Source: Streptomyces sp. M41(2017) (GTDB lineage: Bacteria; Actinomycetota; Actinomycetes; Streptomycetales; Streptomycetaceae). Taken from it: a stretch of DNA of 64,000 bases. A program made the translations under genes and the position numbers. The stretch is taken from positions 1,054,001 through 1,118,000 of the forward strand of contig NZ_MWFK01000001.1 in the NCBI RefSeq assembly GCF_002078175.1, given 5' to 3'. The notes under the pieces were generated by a model. It searched no databases. It had not been told where the DNA came from and saw nothing but the letters and a program-made list of their open reading frames with translations. Below are positions 36,332-45,513 of the stretch, in pieces; the first letter of the stretch is position 1; every line of letters starts with the position of its first letter.

Positions 36332-36817
36332 TCACGAACGGTGGGCGTGGGCGAGCACCATCCACTCGTCGAGGTCGGCCGGCTCCGTCCAGTCTGTCCT
36401 GAACCGACGGGCCACCGCAGCCACGACCAGGACACCCGACGCGCCGATCAGCGTGAAGAACGCCCAGGTGAGCGGCCAGGCGTCGACGAAGCCGTCGGGC
36501 ACTCCGGGATGCGTGCGCAGGGACACGTACAGCAGGGCCGCCGGTGGGGCCGCGACGAGCAGCAAGGGCCAGGCGAGAGCGTCGCGGTGGCCGACGTAGG
36601 CGGCCAGGAGCAGCAGGCAGACGGCGAGGGCGAGGACGCCCGTGCCGGTCACCGGGGTGGTCTCCGGCGTGGAACCCGGTGCCGCGGGGCGGTTGCGCAG
36701 GTCCCACGGGAGGCACAGGAGGTACGCCGCGCCGGAGAGGGCGGCGCCGAGCACGCGCGTCAGCCAGCGTTCCGGCCAGGGGCGCGTTCGCAGGGGGCGG
36801 AGCAGCTTCTCGGTCAT
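36332..36817 (-). CDS. Hypothetical four-helix membrane protein
   Basis: A 161-residue integral membrane protein with about four hydrophobic helices (VLGAALSGAAYLLCLP, VLALAVCLLLLAAYVG, WPLLLVAAPPAALLYVSL and FFTLIGASGVLVVAAVA). The short C-terminal tail contains DWTEPADLDEWMVLAHAH. No family recognised. Confidence 0.7.
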   Translation of the reverse strand: MTEKLLRPLRTRPWPERWLTRVLGAALSGAAYLLCLPWDLRNRPAAPGSTPETTPVTGTGVLALAVCLLLLAAYVGHRDALAWPLLLVAAPPAALLYVSLRTHPGVPDGFVDAWPLTWAFFTLIGASGVLVVAAVARRFRTDWTEPADLDEWMVLAHAHRS

Positions 36818-36901
36818 GCGTACGAGGGTTACGTGCGCGGCGGGGGCCCGACAGAGTACGCGTACTCAGAACCGGAAACTCGGAAGGGCCCCGCACCGGA
36901 C

Positions 36902-38416
36902 TCAGTCGGCGGGCGTCGACGGGGTCGAGGACGTCGTGCCGGTGCTGGAGGGGGCCGTCGACAGGGGGGCGGCGATGTCCTCGAGTCCGCGGCGCTCGGC
37001 GTTGACGGCGAAGAACACGGCGACCAGACCGGCGGCGCACATCAGGCCGGCGCCGATCTGGAAGGCGAGCACCGTGTCGCCGACGACGCCGGACTCGGTG
37101 AGGTCGGCGAAGACCAGCGGGCCGCTGATGCCGCCGGCGGCGGTGCCGATGGCGTAGAAGAAGGCGATGGCCATGGCCCGGGTCTCCATGGGGAAGATCT
37201 CGGAGACGGTCAGGTAGGCGCTGGAGGCGCCGGCGGAGGCGAAGAACAGCACCACGCACCAGCAGGCGGTCATCGTCACGGCGTTGAGCGAGCCCTGGTC
37301 GAACAGCCAGGCGGTGCCGAACAGGAGGACACCGGAGAGCAGGTACGTCGAGGAGATCATGACCCGGCGGCCGACGGTGTCGAAGAGCTTGCCGAGGAGC
37401 AGCGGGCCGAGGAAGTTGCCGGCGGCGATGACCGCGAAGTAGTAGCCGGTGCCGCCCGTGGGGACGTCGAAGAACTTGGTGAGGATGGCGCCGAAGCCGA
37501 AGGTGATGGCGTTGTAGAGGAACGCCTGGCCGATGAAGAGGGCGAGACCGAGCACGGCGCGCTTCGGGTAGCGGGCGAAGACGGTCCGGGCGATGATCCC
37601 GAAGCCGATGCTCTTGCGCTGCTCGATGGTGATCTCGCCCGCGGGCGGCGGCAGATCCTTGCCCGTCTCCTTCTCCACCTCCTCCTCGACGGAGGTGACC
37701 AGTTCGTCCGCCGCCTCGCCCTGGCCGTGGATGAACTGCCAGCGGGGGCTCTCCGGGACGTGTCGCCTGACCAGCAGGATCACCAGGCCGAGCACGACGC
37801 CGAGGGCGAAGGTGAGCCGCCAGCCGAGGTCCTTCGGGAAGATGTCCGTGTTCAGCATGAGGATCGACAGCAGGGCGCCGCCGATCGCGCCGAGCCAGTA
37901 GCTGCCGTTGATGATGAGGTCCACCCGGCCGCGGAACTTGGACGGGATGAGCTCGTCGATCGCCGAGTTGATGGCCGCGTACTCGCCGCCGATGCCGAAG
38001 CCGGTGAGGAAGCGGAAGGTGAAGAACCACCAGGCGTCGAAGGACAGCGCGGTCAGGGCGGTGGAGGCGAGATAGACCACCAGGGTGACCATGAACAGTT
38101 TCTTGCGGCCGTAGCGGTCGGTCAGCCAGCCGAAGAACAGGGCGCCCGCGCAGGACCCGGCCACGTAGAGCGCCGCCGCGATACCGGTGACCTGCGCCGA
38201 GGTGATGGAGAGACCGCTGCCCTCCTCGGAGAGACGGCCCGCGATGTTGCCGACGGTGGTGACTTCCAGGCCGTCCAGGATCCAGACGGTGCCGAGGCCG
38301 ATCACGATCATCCAGTGCCAGCGGGACCACGGCAGCCGGTCCAGCCGGGCGGGCACGCTGGTCGTGATGGTGCCGGTGGACGCGGGCGTGGGGGCCGGCG
38401 AGGCGGGTGCGGTCAT
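36902..38416 (-). CDS. MFS transporter, sugar/metabolite:H+ symporter type
   Basis: A 504-residue transporter with about 12 membrane helices. The loop 2-3 motif GWLTDRYGRKKLF, its second-half partner KLFDTVGRRVMIS, the RFLTGFGIGGEYAAINSAIDE helix and the PESPRWQF motif place it in the sugar porter/metabolite symporter branch. A long charged loop (residues 230-270) separates the halves. Substrate cannot be told from sequence. It stands alone with no catabolic neighbours. Confidence 0.9.
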   Translation of the reverse strand: MTAPASPAPTPASTGTITTSVPARLDRLPWSRWHWMIVIGLGTVWILDGLEVTTVGNIAGRLSEEGSGLSITSAQVTGIAAALYVAGSCAGALFFGWLTDRYGRKKLFMVTLVVYLASTALTALSFDAWWFFTFRFLTGFGIGGEYAAINSAIDELIPSKFRGRVDLIINGSYWLGAIGGALLSILMLNTDIFPKDLGWRLTFALGVVLGLVILLVRRHVPESPRWQFIHGQGEAADELVTSVEEEVEKETGKDLPPPAGEITIEQRKSIGFGIIARTVFARYPKRAVLGLALFIGQAFLYNAITFGFGAILTKFFDVPTGGTGYYFAVIAAGNFLGPLLLGKLFDTVGRRVMISSTYLLSGVLLFGTAWLFDQGSLNAVTMTACWCVVLFFASAGASSAYLTVSEIFPMETRAMAIAFFYAIGTAAGGISGPLVFADLTESGVVGDTVLAFQIGAGLMCAAGLVAVFFAVNAERRGLEDIAAPLSTAPSSTGTTSSTPSTPAD

Positions 38417-38495
38417 GGGGTCCCTCTCCGTCGAGCGAACTCCGCACGTGTTCCCCGATCTCCGCCCGCTTACGCCCCCGCCGTCGCCGCCCCGG

Positions 38496-39857
38496 TCAGG
38501 CCCCCAGCGCCTGGGACACCGTGTAGATCAGCAGGCCGACGAGCGAGCCGACCACCGTGCCGTTGATCCGGATGAACTGCAGGTCGCGACCGATGTTCGC
38601 CTCGATCTTCTTCGTCGTGTGTTCGGCGTCCCAGCCGGCGACCGTGTCGGTGATGAGCGAGGTGATCTCCGTGCGGTACGTCGTCACCACGTACACCGCG
38701 GCGCCCTCCACCCAGCCGTCGACCTTGGCCTGCAGCTTGGGCTCGGTGGCCATGCGGGCGCCGAGGGAGAGCAGGGAGGCCCGCACCCGCAGCCGCAGTT
38801 CACTGCGCTCGTCCTCCGCCGCGGAGACGATCATCGACCGGACGGCGGTCCAGGCGGACGCGATCAGGTCCTGGACCTCGCCGCGGCCGAGCACCTCGCC
38901 CTTGAGTCGCTCCACGCGGGCCCGGGTCTCCGTGTCGGACTGCAGGTCGGAGGCGAAGTCGGTGAGGAAGCGGTCGAGGGCGCCGCGGGCCGGGTGGGCC
39001 GGGGAGTCGCGCATCTCGGTGACGAAGCGGAGCAGCTCCCGGTAGACGCGCTCGCCGACCTTCTTGTCGACGAAGCGGGGCGTCCAGCCGGGGGCGCCGC
39101 CCTGCACGGCGTCCATGACCTGCTCGTCGTGGAAGACCAGCCAGTCGTGGGCGCGGCTGACCACGAGGTCGACGACCCGCCGGTGCCCGCCGTCCGCGAC
39201 GACCCGCTCCAGCATCTTGCCGATGCCGGGCCCGATCTCCTGGGCGTCGGCGCGCCGGGTGATGGCCTCGCCGACCACGGCCTGCACGTCCGAGTCCCGC
39301 AGCACGGTCAGCGCGCCGCGCAGGGCGGCGGCCAGCTCGGCGGTCACCCGGTCCGCGTGCTCGGGGTCCGCGAGCCAGACGCCCAGCCTGCTGCCGATGC
39401 CGACGGCCCGCAGGCGCTGGCGTACGACCTCCTCGGAGAGGAAGTTCTCACCGACGAACTCGCCGAGCGAGACGCCCAGCTGGTCCTTCTTGGTGGGGAT
39501 GATCGCGGTGTGCGGGATGGGCAGGCCGAGCGGGTGCCGGAAGAGGGCGGTGACGGCGAACCAGTCGGCCATCGCGCCGACCATGCCCGCCTCCGCGGCA
39601 GCCGCGACATAGTCGGCCCAGGCGCCCGCACCCTCGTGCGAGGCCCACTTCGCCAGCACGTACACCAGGGCGACGAGGAGCAGCAGGCCGGTGGCGGTCG
39701 CCTTCATCCGGCGCACTCCGCGCCGTTTCTCGATGTCGGAGGCGCTGAAGGTGTTCATCGCGCGGCCCGGCGGCGCGGCGGGCGCCGTGGTGTTCGTGGT
39801 GCCCCCGGGGCGGGCATGCTCCATGCCGTCCGGTTCGCCCGATTTCGTGCGTTCCAT
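38496..39857 (-). CDS. DUF445 family membrane-associated protein
   Basis: A 453-residue protein. An N-terminal helix (ATATGLLLLVALVYVLAKW) is followed by the conserved AMADWFAVTALFRHPLGLPIPHT block of the DUF445/YjiN family, a long helical middle and a C-terminal membrane helix (GSLVGLLIYTVSQALG). Several starts are possible (39857, 39824, 39758); I use the longest. Role unknown; the helical middle may form an envelope-spanning rod. Confidence 0.85.
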   Translation of the reverse strand: MERTKSGEPDGMEHARPGGTTNTTAPAAPPGRAMNTFSASDIEKRRGVRRMKATATGLLLLVALVYVLAKWASHEGAGAWADYVAAAAEAGMVGAMADWFAVTALFRHPLGLPIPHTAIIPTKKDQLGVSLGEFVGENFLSEEVVRQRLRAVGIGSRLGVWLADPEHADRVTAELAAALRGALTVLRDSDVQAVVGEAITRRADAQEIGPGIGKMLERVVADGGHRRVVDLVVSRAHDWLVFHDEQVMDAVQGGAPGWTPRFVDKKVGERVYRELLRFVTEMRDSPAHPARGALDRFLTDFASDLQSDTETRARVERLKGEVLGRGEVQDLIASAWTAVRSMIVSAAEDERSELRLRVRASLLSLGARMATEPKLQAKVDGWVEGAAVYVVTTYRTEITSLITDTVAGWDAEHTTKKIEANIGRDLQFIRINGTVVGSLVGLLIYTVSQALGA

Positions 39858-40088
39858 TCACTCCACCCGTCCACAGAACCCGACCCACCCCGTAAATATT
39901 GTCTCTTTCCCCTCTCTTCTTGACCGACTACTGGAACGGCACACGAGTTCCCGGCGTCTGTTCGGATGGGGATTCGACCGGTGGGACCCAAAGGGGGGTG
40001 CGTCGGTGCTCCTCCGGGCCCATGCCGCATCATGGGGTGATCACATCGGAGCATTTCGCTCCCATCGTTTCGAGGAGAGACGCACCGC

Positions 40089-41420
40089 ATGACCAAGCGT
40101 CACGGTTATGCCCTGCTCGCCGCGGTTCTCGCCGTGGTCGTGGTCCTTTCGGGGGCCATCTACATCGGTGTCGCCGCCGACGACGGCAGCGGCACCCGGA
40201 CCGACGTCGCCGCCGGGCGCACGTCGCACAACTCCGCCGCGCCCGCGTCCACCGGAACCTGGGTCGGCGCCTGGTCGGCGTCCCCGGCCGGAGCGGAGCC
40301 CGGCACCGAGACCGACGGCATGGCCGGCCGCTCCGTGCGCAACGTCGTGCACGCGGCCGTCGGGGGCACGGGCGCCCGCATCACGCTGTCCAATCTCTAC
40401 GGACAGCAGCCGCTGGCCCTCGCGCACGCCACGATCGCGGTCGCCGCGACCGACAACAACGCCGCCGCCGCGGCCGACACCATGCGCCGCCTCACCTTCG
40501 GCGGCGCGACGGCCGTCGTCATCCCGGCGGGCGGTCAGGTCATGAGCGACGCCGTCCGGGTACGCATCCCGCGCGGCGCGGACCTCCTCGTGACGACGTA
40601 CTCGCCGACGCCGTCCGGACCGGTCACCTACCACCCGATGGCACGCCAGCTCTCGTACGTCGCGCAGGGCGACCGTACGGAGGACGTGAGCGGCACCTCG
40701 TACACCGAGCAGACGCCGTACTGGCGTTATCTGACGGCGGTCGACGTGCTGAGCGACGAGGCGACGGGCACGGTCGTCGTCCTCGGTGACTCGCTCACCG
40801 ACGGCGTCACCTCCACCGTGGGGGCCAACCGGCGCTGGCCGGACGTCCTCGCGGAGCGGCTGCGCGCCTCGGCCGGGACCGGTGAGACGCCCCGCTACAG
40901 CGTCGTGAACCAGGGCATCAGCGGCAACCAGATCCTCGCCGCGGGCCTCGGCCGTCCCGCCGACAACCCCAGCGGGCTGAGCCGCTTCGGGCGGGACGTC
41001 CTCGACCGTACGAACGTCAAGGCCGTCGTCATCGACCTGGGCGTCAACGACATCCTGCGCAACCCGAGGCAGGTCGACCCGCGCACCATCACGGCGGGCC
41101 TGCGGACCCTGGTCCGGCAGGCGCACGCCCGCGGCCTGCGGGTCGTCGGCGCCACCCTGATGCCCTTCCAGGGCCACCGGGGCTACACCCCCCAGCGGGA
41201 GGCCGTCCGTGAGGCCGTGAACGCCGAGATCCGCGCGGGGAAGGTGTACGACGCCGTCGTCGACTTCGACGCGGCCCTGCGCGACCCGTACAACCCGCGC
41301 CGGCTGCGGACCGACTACGACTCGGGGGACCATCTCCACCCGAGCGACCGGGGCTTCCGGCGGATGGCCGAGGTGTTCGACCTGCAGCAGCTGAAGGGTT
41401 CGGCTCCGGCGGAGCTGTGA
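40089..41420 (+). CDS. Secreted SGNH/GDSL hydrolase
   Basis: A 443-residue exported esterase or lipase. The N-terminal signal anchor is YALLAAVLAVVVVLSGAIYIG. A beta-rich N-terminal domain (to about residue 220) precedes the SGNH domain: VVLGDSLTDG (Ser235), QGISGNQ, LGVNDIL and DHLHPSD (Asp414, His417). The four consensus blocks are complete, so it should be active on acyl or acetyl esters outside the cell. It is convergent with the DUF1707 gene and monocistronic. Confidence 0.92.
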   Translation: MTKRHGYALLAAVLAVVVVLSGAIYIGVAADDGSGTRTDVAAGRTSHNSAAPASTGTWVGAWSASPAGAEPGTETDGMAGRSVRNVVHAAVGGTGARITLSNLYGQQPLALAHATIAVAATDNNAAAAADTMRRLTFGGATAVVIPAGGQVMSDAVRVRIPRGADLLVTTYSPTPSGPVTYHPMARQLSYVAQGDRTEDVSGTSYTEQTPYWRYLTAVDVLSDEATGTVVVLGDSLTDGVTSTVGANRRWPDVLAERLRASAGTGETPRYSVVNQGISGNQILAAGLGRPADNPSGLSRFGRDVLDRTNVKAVVIDLGVNDILRNPRQVDPRTITAGLRTLVRQAHARGLRVVGATLMPFQGHRGYTPQREAVREAVNAEIRAGKVYDAVVDFDAALRDPYNPRRLRTDYDSGDHLHPSDRGFRRMAEVFDLQQLKGSAPAEL

Positions 41421-41565
41421 TCCGGCCCCTCACGCCCACCGGCGCGCTCGCGACAGCGGGCGCGCCGCGGCCGTCCACGAGGACACCAGGGACGCCGAGG
41501 ACATCCCGGCTCCAGGACTCACGGCAGCCGCGGCCCCCCTCGACGGACCCGGAGGCCGCGGGAGT

Positions 41566-42450
41566 TCAGTAGTCGCCGAAGTGCCGGCGGTGGCGGTCCT
41601 CGCGGCGCTCCCGGTGACGGTCCCGGCGCTCCTCGTGGCGTTCGCGGCGCTCCTGCTCCCGCTCGTCGCGGTACTCGTGATGGTCCTCGTGCCGGTCGCG
41701 GATCAGGTCCCGCGCGTCGTCGAGAACGTCGAACACGTCACCGAGGCGGCCGCCCTGCGACCCCTGGAGCTCCTTGCGGGCCGCACGCCGCTCCAGCTTC
41801 TCCTGGCGGCGCTCCTCCCGCTGGCGCTGGCGCTCGGCGCGGGTGAGCTTGCGCTCCACACCGACGCCGCCCCAGAAGGCGAAGCCCGTGACGATCACCC
41901 GGGGTGCCCCGGGATCGCCCGGCCGGCCCTCCTCGCGGTGGTCGAAGCCGCCCATGATGCCGATACCGCGGACGACGACCTCGACGCCCGGCGGCACGAT
42001 GACGTTCATCCCGCCCATGACCGCGACGCAGTTGACGACGACCTCGCGGTCCGCGAAGTTCGCCTCGCGCAGGTCGATCTCACCGCCGCCCATGAAGGCG
42101 AAGGAGTTGAAGCGGCGCGGCACCGTCCAGCGGCCCTTGCGCTCGAACCCGGACAGCACGGCCACGCCCCACGACGAGGAACCCTCGCCGCCCACGATCC
42201 GCGAACCCCAACTGCCGTCGTCCACCGGCTGCTTGACCATGGAGATCGGGGCGGCGACCGCCGCACCCGGCAGATCGCGGGTGATCGGCGTCAACTCACC
42301 GTAGGTACGGGCCTTGTACGTCGCCTCCAGCCGCTCCTCGAACTCCTCCATGTCGAGGCGGCCTTCGGCGAGGGCGTCCCTCAGCTGCTCGGCGACCCGT
42401 TCACGATCGGCGTCGGAGGCGCGCAGCCCCGGGAGTTCGTCGTCCGTCAT
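41566..42450 (-). CDS. DUF1707 protein with LiaF-like core and highly charged tail
   Basis: A 294-residue protein. The DUF1707 domain is at residues 8-60 (RASDADRERVAEQLRDALAE and LDMEEFEERLEATYKART), then a beta-rich LiaF/DUF2154-like core (FMGGGEIDLREANF, GGMNVIVPPGVEVVVRG). The last 100 residues are almost all Arg, Glu, Asp and His (EERRDRHRERREDRHRRH), probably an extended charged helix. No signal peptide is present. Members are linked to envelope stress sensing, but nothing here shows a partner. Confidence 0.85.
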   Translation of the reverse strand: MTDDELPGLRASDADRERVAEQLRDALAEGRLDMEEFEERLEATYKARTYGELTPITRDLPGAAVAAPISMVKQPVDDGSWGSRIVGGEGSSSWGVAVLSGFERKGRWTVPRRFNSFAFMGGGEIDLREANFADREVVVNCVAVMGGMNVIVPPGVEVVVRGIGIMGGFDHREEGRPGDPGAPRVIVTGFAFWGGVGVERKLTRAERQRQREERRQEKLERRAARKELQGSQGGRLGDVFDVLDDARDLIRDRHEDHHEYRDEREQERRERHEERRDRHRERREDRHRRHFGDY

Positions 42451-42535
42451 GGACAGCAGCCTACGAGTTCCCCGGCCCGCTCGCCATGCCGCTCGCCGCC
42501 TTGGACACGCCTGAGGGCCCGGCTCACGAGAGACG

Positions 42536-43576
42536 TCATGAGACCGCTTTCTCCGCGTACATGCGGCTGATCACGGCCTCGATGTCCGGCTCCCGCACCG
42601 AGAGGTCCACGAGCGGGTACTCCGCCGCGATCCGCGCCACCAGCGGAGCCGCCGAGAGCGCCGCGGGGAACGCCAGCCACTGGCGCGGCCCCTCCACCTT
42701 CACGACCCGCGCCGACTCCACCTCGATCGGCGGGAGTTCGCGCTCCAGATCGACGACCAGGGTCCGCTCGCTCTCCCCCACCTCGTGCAGCCCGGCCAGC
42801 GGACCGTCGTACATCAGCCGCCCGTGGTCGATGACCATCACGCGGCGGCACAGCTGCTCGATGTCGGTCAGGTCGTGCGTGGTGAGCAGGACGGTCGTGC
42901 CGCGGTCCGCGTTCAGGTCCCGCAGGAACTCCCGTACCCGCGCCTTGCTGATCACGTCGAGCCCGATGGTCGGCTCGTCCAGGTAGAGCACCTCCGGGTC
43001 GTGCAGCAGCGCCGCCGCGATGTCGCCGCGCATCCGCTGGCCGAGCGACAGCTGCCGCACGGGAACGTCCAACAGGGCGCCGAGTTCGAGGAGTTCGACG
43101 CAGCGGTCGAGGTTCTCCCGGTACCGCGCGTCGGGGATGCGGTACATGCGGTGCATCAGCCGGTAGGAGTCGATCAGCGGAAGGTCCCACCACAGCGTCG
43201 TGCGCTGCCCGAACACCACCCCGATCCGGCGGGCCAGCCGGGTCCGCTCCCGGGACGGGTCCAGCCCCGCGACGCGCAGCCGGCCGCCGCTCGGGGTGAG
43301 GATGCCGGTCAGCATCTTGATGGTCGTCGACTTGCCGGCGCCGTTCGGCCCGATGTAGCCGACCATCTCGCCGCGCGGCACGCTGAACGAGATCGAGTCG
43401 ACCGCCCGCACCTGCCGCCGCTCACTGCGCAGGAAACCCGTCCGCTTGCGCACGTCGAAGACCTTCTCGACGCCGTCCAGCTCGATGAAGCCCGCGCCCG
43501 GACCCGTGGGCCCGCCGCCCCGGCCCGCCGGTGCGCTGTCCGGACCGGTGGGTCCGCCGTCCTCGGTGATGGCCAC
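42536..43576 (-). CDS. ABC-2 type exporter ATP-binding protein
   Basis: A 346-residue ATPase with Walker A GPNGAGKST, Q-loop VFGQRTTLWWDLP, signature LSLGQRMRG, Walker B VLYLDEPTIGLD and H-loop TTHDLTD. The Q-loop and signature variants are typical of the DUF990/DrrA-like branch of exporters. GTG at 43576 has AGGGGA eight bases before it. It is the last of three overlapping exporter genes. Substrate unknown. Confidence 0.9.
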   Translation of the reverse strand: MAITEDGGPTGPDSAPAGRGGGPTGPGAGFIELDGVEKVFDVRKRTGFLRSERRQVRAVDSISFSVPRGEMVGYIGPNGAGKSTTIKMLTGILTPSGGRLRVAGLDPSRERTRLARRIGVVFGQRTTLWWDLPLIDSYRLMHRMYRIPDARYRENLDRCVELLELGALLDVPVRQLSLGQRMRGDIAAALLHDPEVLYLDEPTIGLDVISKARVREFLRDLNADRGTTVLLTTHDLTDIEQLCRRVMVIDHGRLMYDGPLAGLHEVGESERTLVVDLERELPPIEVESARVVKVEGPRQWLAFPAALSAAPLVARIAAEYPLVDLSVREPDIEAVISRMYAEKAVS

Positions 43577-43593
43577 GCCCGTTCCCCTCACGT

Positions 43594-44502
43594 CTAACTT
43601 CCCGTACTGCGGTAGGCGCGCAGCCCCGCGCGCCAGGCGATCCCGGCGAGCGCGCAGCAGAGCGCCGCCACGAGTGGTGGTGTGAACGCGACCCACGCCG
43701 GCAGGTCGAGCGGATACGGCCGCCCCAGCACGTACAGCGCGGGCAGCCAGTTGACGAAGGCGAGCGGGAGCACGAAGGTCACCCCGCGCACCATGTCCTT
43801 GGCGAAGACGGTCGGCGGGTACTGCAGGAGCGTGCTGCCCCCGTAGGTGAAGGAGTTCTGCACCTCGGAGGCGTCCTGCGCGACGAACTGGAAGGCCGCG
43901 CCCGCCACGAACACCGCCGAGAAGATCACGCCGCCGCTGAGCAGCATCACCGGGACCAGCAGCACCTTGAGCGGCGTCCACTGGATGTCGAGGACGACGA
44001 GGGCGTAGCCGAGGACGAGCAGGCCCTGGACGATGCGGCCGAGGCGGCGCAGCGCGAACCGGTCGGCGGCGACCTGCGCGAGGACGGGCGCCGGCCGCAC
44101 CAGCAGGGTGTCGAGCGTGCCGTCGCGGACCCGCCGCCCGAGCCGGTCCATCGAGCCGAGCGCGAGGTCGGCGAGCCCGAAGGCGGTGCCGGCCACTCCG
44201 TACAGGAAGGCCACCTCGGGCAGTCCGTAGCCGCCGATCCGGTCGACCTGCGAGAACATCAGCAGGATCGCCACGAAGTCCAGGGCGGTCGCGGCGAAGT
44301 TCCCGAGCGCGGTCATCGCGAACGACGCCCGGTAGGCCATCGTCGAGCGCATCCACATCGCCGTGATCAGCCGGTAGGCGCGCAGCCCGTCGCACAGCCG
44401 CTCGTACGGCCCCTGCCGCGCGAAGGGCTCCGCCGCCCACCGCGGTGCCCCGCTCACGCCGGGCGCCCGCTCCAGCACCTTCTCCTCCACGGGGTCAGCC
44501 AC
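43594..44502 (-). CDS. ABC-2 family transporter permease (DUF990-like), second subunit
   Basis: A 302-residue membrane protein with about six helices. The segment RRVRDGTLDTLLVRPAPVL is typical of this permease family. Its GTG start lies eight bases inside the previous permease gene. Together with that protein it forms the exporter channel. Confidence 0.86.
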   Translation of the reverse strand: MADPVEEKVLERAPGVSGAPRWAAEPFARQGPYERLCDGLRAYRLITAMWMRSTMAYRASFAMTALGNFAATALDFVAILLMFSQVDRIGGYGLPEVAFLYGVAGTAFGLADLALGSMDRLGRRVRDGTLDTLLVRPAPVLAQVAADRFALRRLGRIVQGLLVLGYALVVLDIQWTPLKVLLVPVMLLSGGVIFSAVFVAGAAFQFVAQDASEVQNSFTYGGSTLLQYPPTVFAKDMVRGVTFVLPLAFVNWLPALYVLGRPYPLDLPAWVAFTPPLVAALCCALAGIAWRAGLRAYRSTGS

Positions 44503-45295
44503 CCTGCACCACCACCCTCCGGGTCGCCGCCGACTGGAGCAGCCGCCCCGCGGTGAGCAGGGCGAGCGCCCAGGCGGCCTGGAACGCGTACGTGCCGAGC
44601 GGGTCGGCCGTGCCGAGCAGGACGTCCACGGGTGCCTGGATCAGCGACGACCACGGCAGGGCCCGTACGACCTCGCCGAGCGTGCCCGGGAACACGTTCA
44701 GCGGCAGCAGCATCCCCGAGCAGAACACCCCGGCGATCATGGTGAGCTGCGAGACACCCGCGCCGTCGAGCAGCCAGAACGCCGACAGCGCCACCAGGAA
44801 GCGGATCGAGAACCCGACGACCACCCCGAGCGTGACCGCGACCAGGAAGGCGAGCCAGGTCAGCGGATCGGCGGGCAGCGCCAGGTCGAAGAAGAGCGCC
44901 CCGAAGGCCAGCGGGACCATCCCGCGGCCCAGCAGGTGGAACAGCGCCCGTCCCATGTCCTGCGCGAGCCACCACAGCTGCAGGTCCGCCGGCCGGTACA
45001 GGTCGATCGCGATGTCACCCGTACGGATGCGCTCGATCAGCTCGTCCTCGAAGCCGCCGCCCATCACCGCGACCACCATCAGCAGCGCCTGGCTCAGCCA
45101 CACGTAGCTGAGCGCCTGGGCCTGGTCGTAGCCCCCGAGGTGCGGCCTGGTGTCCCACAGGGCGATGAAGATGTAGGCGAGGATCAGCCCGAAGACGGTG
45201 TTCGTGAAGACCCCCGCGGCCGTGGCGACCCGATAGGTGGCGTACCGCCGGAAGCCGCCCGCCGCGACGGACGCGTACAACCGCGCCGTGCCCAC
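44495..45295 (-). CDS. ABC-2 family transporter permease, first subunit
   Basis: A 266-residue membrane protein with about six helices and the sister motif IERIRTGDIAIDLYRPADL. AAGGAGG seven bases upstream selects the GTG at 45295. It begins a three-gene operon (permease, permease, ATPase). A regulator is not adjacent. Confidence 0.86.
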   Translation of the reverse strand: MGTARLYASVAAGGFRRYATYRVATAAGVFTNTVFGLILAYIFIALWDTRPHLGGYDQAQALSYVWLSQALLMVVAVMGGGFEDELIERIRTGDIAIDLYRPADLQLWWLAQDMGRALFHLLGRGMVPLAFGALFFDLALPADPLTWLAFLVAVTLGVVVGFSIRFLVALSAFWLLDGAGVSQLTMIAGVFCSGMLLPLNVFPGTLGEVVRALPWSSLIQAPVDVLLGTADPLGTYAFQAAWALALLTAGRLLQSAATRRVVVQGG

Positions 45296-45513
45296 AACCC
45301 GTCCTCCTTCCGCGCGTTGAGCCAAGTTGAGCCAAAGCGCAGGAGCCTAGCCCCGGCCTCGCGCCCGCCGCCAGGCATTTTCCGGCGCGACGCGTGCCGG
45401 GATCAGGGAACGAAACGCAGGGTGCGACAGTCTTCAAGAGGGGCGCACCAGGCGTATGAGGCGTAAGAGGTCGTACGGCGACGTACGACGTGAAACAGGA
45501 GTCCGGCGAACAG

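Noticed and set aside
35712..38566. Over-900-residue open frames on both strands
   Set aside because: They span the VOC, small membrane and MFS genes in wrong frames and have shadow-type composition.
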